A DNA stretch of 7,726 nucleotides from Chloroflexota bacterium (GTDB lineage: Bacteria; Chloroflexota; Anaerolineae; Promineifilales; Promineifilaceae). The stretch covers positions 524-8,249 of the forward strand of contig DOXE01000055.1 of NCBI GenBank assembly GCA_003519205.1, written 5' to 3'. The notes beneath the pieces are model-generated. The model ran no database searches. It had not been told where the DNA came from and saw only the letters and a list, made by a program, of their open reading frames with translations. Below are positions 1-5,847 of this stretch, piece after piece; position 1 is the first letter of the stretch; each line of letters starts with the position of its first letter. The position numbers were made by a program, and so were the translations under genes.

Positions 1-204
1 TTGTTGCAATTTCAGAATGGCCTGGCGACGGAGTGGTTGAGTGTTTGGTCGATCAGGTATGGCAGCCAATTTACCCGCCGGGAGGTTAATTTTAGCCTGA
101 AGTTCCTGCTCTTGAAGGGCCATATCGTTATTAGCATTTCGTTCCGGCTGCTGGAGGCCGTTTCTCTTTCCCTCTTGAGCGTTCTGATGTTCTTGTCTAC
201 TCAA
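1..204 (-). CDS. 5' part of a polar, Gln/Asn-rich eCIS-associated protein of unknown function (runs off window)
   Basis: The frame is open for 68 codons from a TTG at 204-202 to the window edge, with no stop. I chose this start because a GAGGAG Shine-Dalgarno site sits 6 nt upstream (211-216), no ATG or GTG lies in frame between it and an upstream stop, and the frame fills the space left of the preceding gene. The product begins (M)SRQEHQNAQEGKRNGLQQ and is strongly polar and probably disordered. It then reads IPDRPNTQPLRRQAILKLQQ at the edge. From memory, 'LRR.A.L.LQ' followed by 'GN..VQR' is a common element in proteins encoded in eCIS loci, often ahead of a DUF4157 domain. The part that would confirm this lies outside the window. 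It follows the gp6-like gene, where a gp7-like (Afp12) wedge gene is usual, but it does not resemble one. It could be an accessory or cargo protein, or an Afp12 homologue with an odd N-terminus. Gene call likely; function unknown. Confidence 0.6.
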   Translation of the reverse strand, partial: MSRQEHQNAQEGKRNGLQQPERNANNDMALQEQELQAKINLPAGKLAAIPDRPNTQPLRRQAILKLQQ

Positions 205-309
205 GGTAAGCTCCTCTAATATTAGACATAATTAACATAATGTTTATCGAGTCTCTGCACGAACCAAGATATTCATACCTGAAGGTTCGCTATAAGGCAT
301 GTGAACTTA
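205..309 (-). other. Intergenic leader between the gp6-like gene and the partial last gene, with a possible stem-loop
   Basis: This 105-nt gap is longer than the 13 to 57 nt gaps inside the baseplate operon. The 3' half, next to the TTG gene, is AT-rich. On the minus strand CGAACC (289-284) can pair with GGTTCG (265-260). An inner TTCA/TGAA pair (283-280 with 275-272) encloses a GGTA loop, leaving a 6-nt one-sided bulge. No T-run follows, so this is not a standard intrinsic terminator. I see no convincing -35/-10 pair, although the AT-rich part could hold a weak promoter. Confidence 0.3.
211..216 (-). promoter_or_regulatory. Shine-Dalgarno site that fixes a TTG start
   Basis: On the minus strand this reads GAGGAG, followed by CTTACC and then TTG. 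The 6-nt spacing is good, and it is the main evidence that the TTG at 204-202 starts a gene. Confidence 0.65.
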
Positions 310-2310
310 TTAAATGAATTCGACCTCATGAATGCCGGAGGCGATAACGCCATGGCTGACCACCTCCAAACTCTCCACAGGTTTTCCTTCAGCAGCACCT
401 CCTTCGCCAGCCGCATACATCTCAACCCCACGGATGAACTGGACGTTTGGGGTATTTTGTAGGCTTTGGTAAACGTCAGAGACGAAAAGGTCGCGGCCAA
501 AGGGCCAGCCAGTACCCTGCGGGCCTCCAACCAGCGGGTTGAGGAATCGATAGAGCCGGGCTAATACCTCGGCTTCGACTTCTTCTTGAGAGGTGCCAGG
601 CGTCGCTCTCAACTGGGCTTTGACGGCTACCCAGCGATAGGCCGGTGCCCGGATGTCCAGCCGAGTTGTGAGCAAGCGGCGCTGGTCGAGATAGCTGGAT
701 AGCGTGGCGATATCTGCCTCGATCGGCTCCAGTTCCCTCGGGTTTAAGTAATGCGAGGGATTCTTTACCCGGGGAATTACCAAAACGTATACCTGCCCGG
801 GCGCAACGCGACCTGCTTCGGCCGGTCGGGGCTGTAAACATCTGACCCGACTAATCGCCGAAGGCAGCGCTTGCTGGGCCAGGAACTCAAAGTCTGATTC
901 GGTAACCGCTCTTTCCCTGGAGCGGAGCAAAGCCGGCGCTCGCATCTTGGCTGATTCAACCGTTTCTGGATCTAGTCCACCCCAGGCCGCCTGTCGATTG
1001 TTAACCTGGGCGATATAGGGGATAGATGTTTTTAATGTGTTGATAATTGACGCCTGGACATTGCCTATATCGCCACCTCCGGTTCGATATTTCTTAAAAA
1101 TCAGGTTCGCCCCCCGGGGTGGGATAGAGCCAAATAGCTTGATCGTGCCATCTTGCTGCCTGATGGCTGGGCCGAATCGCAGTTCTCCGGTGACGCTGTC
1201 TAGCGTGTAATGTTCATCGAAGGCATCGGAGCCGGCAAAATCGGGTACTTCTTTCCAGATTTGTGGCCGCTCACCCTCCACTTGAACCACTAAATGTTCT
1301 CTCTCTTCTCTCCTCAGAATTGGCGTTGATTGCAATTGAAAAACCTGACCAGCAGAGCCGTCGCTGCGGCCCAGGAATTCATTACTGACTAACATAGCGT
1401 GCGTGGCCGGAACTGTGCTTCCCCAGGATGCGGTAGTTACTTGTTGCAATTTGGGGCTCACCTGGTCTTGTCGCATACCCTCTTGCTCTTCGGTCGAGCT
1501 TATCTCCTTGATCCGCACCCGCACCCAGTAAAGGCTTTGTTTATTGACTGAGTAACGTCCCATCTTGGGTAAATGAATCAAAAATCGGCCAGACGTATTC
1601 AATGCTTTTGTGGTATCAGAATCAACGTCACATGTCTGCCAGCGTTGTTCTCGATCACCGCTGGATGCCTCCCAGGTGTAAGGCGGCATCGTCGGGTCGA
1701 CACCTGCGCCACCGGCCGGGTCACAATCCATATCCAGGCCGAGGATATGGTGGCTTAAGTTATTCTCGAAGCCAAAATAAAGCGCATCGTCAGTTTGGGG
1801 CACTTCCGAAAACACTTCGAAACCTTCAAAGCCAGACTCGAGGCGGCGAATATTGTGGCTTCGATACTGTTTTTCTTGGCCACTGGCTGCGACTCGGGTC
1901 ATGATCATTTTCAGCTCGGGTGGCAAAATACGAAAATCAGAATCGGTTGTGAAGACGATGGAAGGCTCTGTTTCAGTCTGTGTGCTGGCCACTTCGGTGC
2001 CAGAAGGGATGACGACGGACGTTTCTTGCGGAGCCGACAGCCAGAATGTCACTGGCACTTTGGCTGGCACCGGCTCTTGTAAGGTAATGCCCAACATCTC
2101 CATAAACTTAATGTAATGCCTATCGGGCACCTGGTTAAGCCGGTATAGGATAATGTCCGTCATCCAGGCAAAGAGCTCGACGAGGGTCACACCAGGATCG
2201 CTGACGTTGTGGTCAGTCCACTCTTTCGTGTAATGGGGTATTCGCTTCTTAGCCTCGTCTACGATGTCCTGAAATCTGCGATCGTCTAATTTAGGTGCTA
2301 CCAGGGACAT
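310..2310 (-). CDS. Baseplate wedge protein, gp6/baseplate J-like (Afp11/PVC11-like)
   Basis: This 666-residue protein should form the wedge ring of the eCIS baseplate, linking the central hub to the sheath. The N-terminus carries the family signature PKLDDRRFQDIVDEAKKRIP (residues 6-25), then HNVSDPGVTLVELFAWMTD (34-52) and YIKFMEMLGI (66-75), typical of the 'putative baseplate assembly protein' group. A middle region around 175-265 has the variable beta-rich stretch with GVDPTMPPYTWEA (203-215). The baseplate J-like core follows, with YRTGGGDIGNV (408-418), WGGLDPETVESAKMRAP (443-459) and RERAVTESDFEFLA (465-478). The C-terminal part (about 575-635) has the usual FLNPLVGGPQGTGWPFGRDL segment. 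The ATG is supported by AGGAG 7 nt upstream (2318-2322). It is full length, intact, and 57 nt downstream of the gp25-like gene. It is shorter than some Afp11 proteins as I recall them, but no domain appears to be missing. Identity is firm. Confidence 0.95.
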   Translation of the reverse strand: MSLVAPKLDDRRFQDIVDEAKKRIPHYTKEWTDHNVSDPGVTLVELFAWMTDIILYRLNQVPDRHYIKFMEMLGITLQEPVPAKVPVTFWLSAPQETSVVIPSGTEVASTQTETEPSIVFTTDSDFRILPPELKMIMTRVAASGQEKQYRSHNIRRLESGFEGFEVFSEVPQTDDALYFGFENNLSHHILGLDMDCDPAGGAGVDPTMPPYTWEASSGDREQRWQTCDVDSDTTKALNTSGRFLIHLPKMGRYSVNKQSLYWVRVRIKEISSTEEQEGMRQDQVSPKLQQVTTASWGSTVPATHAMLVSNEFLGRSDGSAGQVFQLQSTPILRREEREHLVVQVEGERPQIWKEVPDFAGSDAFDEHYTLDSVTGELRFGPAIRQQDGTIKLFGSIPPRGANLIFKKYRTGGGDIGNVQASIINTLKTSIPYIAQVNNRQAAWGGLDPETVESAKMRAPALLRSRERAVTESDFEFLAQQALPSAISRVRCLQPRPAEAGRVAPGQVYVLVIPRVKNPSHYLNPRELEPIEADIATLSSYLDQRRLLTTRLDIRAPAYRWVAVKAQLRATPGTSQEEVEAEVLARLYRFLNPLVGGPQGTGWPFGRDLFVSDVYQSLQNTPNVQFIRGVEMYAAGEGGAAEGKPVESLEVVSHGVIASGIHEVEFI

Positions 2311-2367
2311 GTTGAATCTCCTGCGGTGTCATTGAAATTGGTATTACGATCTTCTGATTGATTAAAT

Positions 2368-2775
2368 CTAAGCAGTAGTTGACTCTTCAGGAATCAGGTA
2401 AAAGGGATGAACCAGGCTACGCTTATCATGCGTTGCCTTAACCTGATACTCGATCTCGATTAGCAGCCGGCTAGTGCTGTTGGGATCAGGTCCGACCCTG
2501 ACGTCGGTGACCCGTATCCGTGGTTCCCACATGCCCAAAGCTTCTTCTACATACCGGCGAGCCTGAGCAGCCGTCTGGCTATTATTGGGCGCGAAAACTA
2601 ACTCCTGCAACCGGCATCCAAACGTCGGCCGCATGACCCGCTGTCCGGGTGATGTGGAGAGGATGATTTGTATCGCCTGTTCTAACTCGCTGAATTCATT
2701 TGTCAGCGATATCCCGCCTTGGGCATCAATTCTGGGTGGAAATGTCCAACCGGAGCCAATGATAGGATTTGTCAT
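2368..2775 (-). CDS. Baseplate wedge protein, gp25/GPW family (Afp9/PVC9-like)
   Basis: This 135-residue protein is a gp25-like (GPW/gp25) subunit. In contractile systems, including T6SS TssE and phage T4 gp25, it anchors the first sheath layer to the baseplate wedge. The gp25 fold covers about residues 22-115. Visible hallmarks are the helix SELEQAIQIILSTSPGQRVM (29-48), the RPTFGCRLQELVF stretch (49-61) and the diagnostic EPR in MWEPRIRV (82-89). The strand LLIEIEYQVKAT (104-115) and a short tail follow. The first about 20 residues (GSGWTFPPRIDAQGGI) match the usual eCIS leader. The start is fixed by AGGAGGA just upstream, which lies directly after the stop of the preceding gene. Length and motifs are normal and nothing is broken. 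Confidence 0.95.
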   Translation of the reverse strand: MTNPIIGSGWTFPPRIDAQGGISLTNEFSELEQAIQIILSTSPGQRVMRPTFGCRLQELVFAPNNSQTAAQARRYVEEALGMWEPRIRVTDVRVGPDPNSTSRLLIEIEYQVKATHDKRSLVHPFYLIPEESTTA

Positions 2776-2781
2776 TTCTCA

Positions 2782-2788
2782 TCCTCCT
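2782..2788 (-). promoter_or_regulatory. Shine-Dalgarno site abutting the stop of the PAAR-like gene
   Basis: The minus strand reads AGGAGGA directly after the TAA of the PAAR-like gene (2791-2789) and 6 nt before the gp25-like ATG at 2775. It selects this ATG over the out-of-frame ATG inside AGGATGAG. The arrangement suggests translational coupling of the two genes. Confidence 0.75.
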
Positions 2789-3178
2789 TTATGGGACAGT
2801 GACTGTCACCTGGCCTGGTTGAACTACTGAGATGACACCACCCCAGGTACACATGCACTTGGAGGTGTTATTCAGGGACGGTTGATTTTTGATCATCACT
2901 TGAGGCGATCCAGGCATCCAGGGACTCGTGGTGAGGGGTATACAGGGCGCAGGTGTGAGTACTCCCATAGCAGCCGAAGTCGCCGCCGCTACGGCCGGAT
3001 TCGATGGGGTAGTACACATGATAAAGGGCATAATATTCATCATGGGTTTAAAATCCATGATCGTTGCCGCCGGTAGATTTGAGGCATTTACCATATTGGC
3101 CGGTAGCACAGCCATCGTGCTCGGACCTGTTCCAAAAGAACATTGAAGCGTTGCCCCGTTGCTAACTAGTTGAGCCAT
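2789..3178 (-). CDS. DUF4280 PAAR-like spike-tip protein (Afp10 position)
   Basis: This 129-residue protein matches the DUF4280 (PAAR-like) family. Such proteins are expected to cap the VgrG spike as a sharp conical tip and may carry or attach cargo. Family landmarks are the start MAQLVSNGATLQCSFG (1-16), LPAATIMDFKPMMNIMPF (35-52), NPAVAAATSAAMGVLTPAPC (60-79), MPGSPQVMIKNQPSLNNTSK (88-107) and CMCTWGGVI (108-116). It has five cysteines (13, 55, 79, 108, 110) and no histidine, so it cannot use the His-rich zinc site of classic PAAR tips. Any metal site must rely on Cys. The ATG has GGGAG 7 nt upstream. It lies 44 nt after the VgrG-like gene and 13 nt before the gp25-like gene, so the tip gene precedes gp25, the reverse of Afp9-Afp10. 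Identity is firm; the tip role comes from family and context. Confidence 0.9.
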   Translation of the reverse strand: MAQLVSNGATLQCSFGTGPSTMAVLPANMVNASNLPAATIMDFKPMMNIMPFIMCTTPSNPAVAAATSAAMGVLTPAPCIPLTTSPWMPGSPQVMIKNQPSLNNTSKCMCTWGGVISVVQPGQVTVTVP

Positions 3179-3222
3179 CCATCATCTCCCATTTACACCC
3201 ACCATCATAGCAGCCTAATCTT

Positions 3223-4965
3223 TTAACCTAGGTTCACCATCGCGCCCTTGATATTCACCGGGCCAGAGGCTTGGATGTCTATCGTCGCCGCTTCCAGCTT
3301 CATTTGGGTGGCAGCCTTGATTTCAATAGTCATGCCACTTTCGACCTTGACGCTTCTGGCGTTGTCGTCCATGGAGATTTTCTGTCCGCCACTTGTGGCG
3401 ATCTCCATTTTTTTCCCCTGGTCGTCTAAGGTGACTTTATGACCGCCAGATGTCTTGATCTCTACTTTTTTATTGGCGTCGTCCATTAAAACATTGTGTC
3501 CATCCGTAGTCTTGATTTGTATCTTTTTGTCGGCATTATCAAACATGGCGATCTCGTGACCTGTACGCGAGGTCCAGGTTCTCACTAGGGGCCGTTCCCC
3601 CGATGAACCGCTGGCGCCACTGCTCGGGATGGCGTGTTTGCCATTCCAGACACCGCCGATCACATAGGGATGATTGAAATCACCATGTTCAAAAGCAACC
3701 ACAACCTCGTCGCCAACTTCAGGGACCATAAATAATCCAGCCTCCGGACCAGCACCGGGGCCGATAAGCCTTGCCCAGAAACTTTCGGCATCGTCCGTCA
3801 TCCAGGGGTATTTAACCTTAACACGGCCTTGATCGTTCGGATCGTCTGTATTGGTAATAATGGCCGGAACGATACCAGGCCAGCGTTCAATTGGCGGATG
3901 ATGGGCCATTTGTTCCGTAAGTAAACCTGTCCGCGTTCCCCGAACGGTAAAATCGGTGGTCAATCCGCCTGCCACATAGACATGTACGGCCGAAGTTACC
4001 ATGTAAGTTCCACTGAATCGGTTACCTAGACCGGTTAGCTTCACAGGTTTGCCGGATTTGATTTCAGGTCGCCTAAAGGCCCTACCTTGGGCTTCAATGA
4101 AGGCCCCACTCAGCTCATTCAACCTGGCTTCAGCAATCATGTTGGCTTCAGCCTGTGAGACGACCGGCTGGTCGACGAAAATCTTTTTACCCGTACCGAA
4201 GGAACTGGCCCAGGCTGCACCATCCTTGGATTCGCCGATCTTGGGATATAACTTTCCCTTATTGGACTGGCCTACAATAGCTTCGAGTTTTTCACTATCC
4301 CAGCCTTTGACCAGCACTTCGTCAACCTGCTCGGCCAGGCTGGCGACAGGGAAAAATGACAATAAATCTTCGCCATATGCCACCTCGACGGCTCCGGATA
4401 GGCTAGGCGGCTTACGGAAGTACAACTTGCCCTCGTCAACAAAACATTCATAGCCAATTCGCCAAGCGCGTTCCATCAAAAATTCTAAATCGGATTGGTT
4501 ATGCTGGTAAAGGTGCTCATAGACAGTGCTGGTCGTATCAACCTCGGCCGATAATCCGGCGTTACCGGCTATCTGCGACGCCAGGTCACTATCTTTGATG
4601 TTGAGGAAGGACTTGCTCTTTTTTTCCCTGTAAAGGCGGTGAGATTTATCATAACCGCGAACGAGAAGCTCCACGGTCATGCCTTCATTATAACGGGGCT
4701 CTAGAGAGGTTATTTCCCCTTTGATTAGTTTGAACCGGGTTCGGTCCTCATTCTGGGCTTCGATCTCGACTTCTTTGGTCAGATCAAAGGGTCCTTCATC
4801 GATAATAGTTAAATTGGGATCATTAATTCGAAGCGTAAACATCCATGGCAGTTGTGTGTTTTGGTCCACCATCACTTCCAGCACACTGTCCAGGACCCTT
4901 CGCTGAATCTCTGCACCATCAACTTTTATCGTGATTTGGCTAGCAACAATTGTGTCCCTGGACAT
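3223..4965 (-). CDS. VgrG-like central spike protein, gp27-gp5 fusion (Afp8/PVC8-like)
   Basis: This 580-residue protein should trimerise into the hub and puncturing spike at the centre of the baseplate. Residues 1-340 form the gp27-like hub, including the family motif YEHLYQHNQSDLEFLMERA (149-167) with IGYECFVDEGKLYFRKP after it. Residues about 361-445 are the gp5-type OB-fold, with DPNDQGRVKVKYPW (375-388), WARLIGPGAG (397-406), VPEVGDEVVVAFEHGD (414-429) and YVIGGVWNGK (434-443). After a Ser/Gly linker (447-456), residues 469-544 hold four imperfect repeats of about 19 residues (GH.V.MDDANKKVEIKTSG type). A beta-strand-rich end (545-580) finishes the needle. No extra enzymatic domain is fused to the C-terminus. 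AAGGAG lies 4 nt before the ATG. The DUF4280 tip gene follows directly, which fits a spike-plus-tip pair. Full length and intact. Confidence 0.96.
   Translation of the reverse strand: MSRDTIVASQITIKVDGAEIQRRVLDSVLEVMVDQNTQLPWMFTLRINDPNLTIIDEGPFDLTKEVEIEAQNEDRTRFKLIKGEITSLEPRYNEGMTVELLVRGYDKSHRLYREKKSKSFLNIKDSDLASQIAGNAGLSAEVDTTSTVYEHLYQHNQSDLEFLMERAWRIGYECFVDEGKLYFRKPPSLSGAVEVAYGEDLLSFFPVASLAEQVDEVLVKGWDSEKLEAIVGQSNKGKLYPKIGESKDGAAWASSFGTGKKIFVDQPVVSQAEANMIAEARLNELSGAFIEAQGRAFRRPEIKSGKPVKLTGLGNRFSGTYMVTSAVHVYVAGGLTTDFTVRGTRTGLLTEQMAHHPPIERWPGIVPAIITNTDDPNDQGRVKVKYPWMTDDAESFWARLIGPGAGPEAGLFMVPEVGDEVVVAFEHGDFNHPYVIGGVWNGKHAIPSSGASGSSGERPLVRTWTSRTGHEIAMFDNADKKIQIKTTDGHNVLMDDANKKVEIKTSGGHKVTLDDQGKKMEIATSGGQKISMDDNARSVKVESGMTIEIKAATQMKLEAATIDIQASGPVNIKGAMVNLG
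3334..3561 (-). repeat. Four imperfect about 19-codon repeats encoding the beta-needle of the spike
   Basis: Inside the VgrG-like gene, residues 469-488, 489-507, 508-526 and 527-544 repeat the pattern G-H/Q-x-[IV]-x-[ML]-[FD]-D-x-x-x-[KR]-x-[VIM]-x-[IV]. A 'DD' or 'FD' turn and a KK pair recur in most copies. The DNA copies have diverged, so this is a protein-level repeat consistent with stacked turns of a triple-stranded beta-helix. Confidence 0.8.
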
Positions 4966-5014
4966 TTTTCTCCTTGACCCTTTTCGTGCGTAAGAATCTT
5001 AACCGGGTATCTGA

Positions 5015-5689
5015 TTATGCTTGGGGGATATTCAATTGCATTCCTGGTTTTAATGCCCGGGGGTCGGTCATATTGTTATACCGGGCGATAAGGCGCCACT
5101 TTGCCGGATCGCCATAAACTTCGGCGGCAATGGTGTCCAATCTGTCGCTAGCCACCACCAATCGTACTCTCTCGATCGGCCCGCCGCCTGAGGTCGGGTT
5201 TTGAGCCGGATAATCATTCAGATCTGAATACTGGGTGAAGGTGATATCGGCCGTGGCCCGGACCGGTGTGCCATCAATCTTAAAAAGGGTGAATTTTTGA
5301 GTCATGCTGGTGATAACCGACACAAACTTGAAAACACCCCATTGGAAGACTACGAAAGGGGGCGATTGTTTATTGTCCTGGGTGGTCTCGGTATTGGTCT
5401 TTGCTTCCATCAACTTCCAAAGTTTATTTGTAGTCAGGCTAACGTCTTCGCCAGTATTGTACGTGTCAAAAAAGAGTTGAAGTTTTAGGGTTTGGGCGCC
5501 GGCTTTCTTGAACTCAACCTGAGGAACATCGGTGCCATTTCCCGGTTTTTCTTCAAAGGTATTGGATTTGCTGACAGAATATTCGTAAGGGTTGAACATG
5601 CAATCGATCGAGACGGTGCCAAGTTCAGTGCCATCTTCACTGGCATCAAAGATCCTGGCTGGTACCAGTTCACCACGTGTTTTGGCCAT
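5015..5689 (-). CDS. CIS tube-type protein with C-terminal LysM domain (Afp7/PVC7-like)
   Basis: This 224-residue protein has an N-terminal contractile-injection-system tube-type domain (about 1-160) and a C-terminal LysM domain (about 174-223). It is expected to sit where the inner tube meets the spike hub. In the tube part, MFNPYEYSVSKSNTFEEKPG (31-50), LKLQLFFDTYNTGEDV (68-83) and PPFVVFQWGVFKFVSVI (110-126) match the usual pattern. In the LysM part, ASDRLDTIAAEVYGDPAKWR (180-199), IARYNNMTDPRALKPGM (201-217) and the end LNIPQA are typical. In this family the LysM module is generally thought to mediate assembly rather than cell-wall degradation. The ATG at 5689 is preceded by a modest GGGA 7 nt upstream. 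It follows a 158-nt gap and ends 49 nt before the VgrG-like gene. Length is normal and the gene is intact. Confidence 0.93.
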   Translation of the reverse strand: MAKTRGELVPARIFDASEDGTELGTVSIDCMFNPYEYSVSKSNTFEEKPGNGTDVPQVEFKKAGAQTLKLQLFFDTYNTGEDVSLTTNKLWKLMEAKTNTETTQDNKQSPPFVVFQWGVFKFVSVITSMTQKFTLFKIDGTPVRATADITFTQYSDLNDYPAQNPTSGGGPIERVRLVVASDRLDTIAAEVYGDPAKWRLIARYNNMTDPRALKPGMQLNIPQA

Positions 5690-5726
5690 GTTTTTTTCCC
5701 ATTAATGGTTGAAGGTTTTCGATGGT

Positions 5727-5741
5727 ATATTTCCTAAATAT
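5727..5741. repeat. Perfect AT-rich inverted repeat, 6-bp arms
   Basis: ATATTT, a CCT spacer, then AAATAT. It is palindromic at DNA level and lies about 40 nt upstream of the LysM-tube start. It could be an operator or chance in AT-rich sequence. Confidence 0.4.
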
Positions 5742-5750
5742 GTGCTCTAA

Positions 5751-5766
5751 GCGGATGAGAATCCGC
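5751..5766. repeat. Perfect GC-rich hairpin, 6-bp stem with 4-nt loop
   Basis: GCGGAT-GAGA-ATCCGC on the plus strand, and GCGGAT-TCTC-ATCCGC in the minus-strand transcript. The minus strand has no U-tract after it, so it is not a normal terminator. It could be an mRNA stability or processing element. Confidence 0.4.
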
Positions 5767-5847
5767 CGGAGTGTCGATCGGCTGGATCCTTTTACGAACT
5801 TGAGAAATGCACCATTTGTTCCTTCCGACAATAAGTTTTTAAAGCAG

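Larger units (their letters stand above)
5690..5847 (-). other. 158-nt intergenic leader before the baseplate operon
   Basis: This is the largest non-coding gap in the window and the most likely place for control of the five baseplate genes. It contains two short perfect inverted repeats, at 5727-5741 and 5751-5766. I see no clear sigma-70 promoter and no stem followed by a T-run. A 63-codon GTG frame crosses it completely, but its product looks like nothing known and overlaps both neighbours. Confidence 0.4.

Noticed and set aside
1..219. 72-codon plus-strand frame starting at the window edge
   Set aside because: It lies opposite the minus-strand TTG-started frame, which has a good Shine-Dalgarno site and a plausible eCIS-type product. 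The plus-strand product looks like an arbitrary antisense translation.
1441..1452. The 12-base word TTGTTGCAATTT occurs at 1-12 and again at 1441-1452
   Set aside because: Both copies encode KLQQ in minus-strand genes and the flanks differ, so it looks like chance rather than a repeat or attachment site.
4049..4453. 134-codon plus-strand frame opposite the VgrG-like gene
   Set aside because: The opposing frame is a well-recognised spike protein with intact motifs throughout, so this is an antisense shadow.
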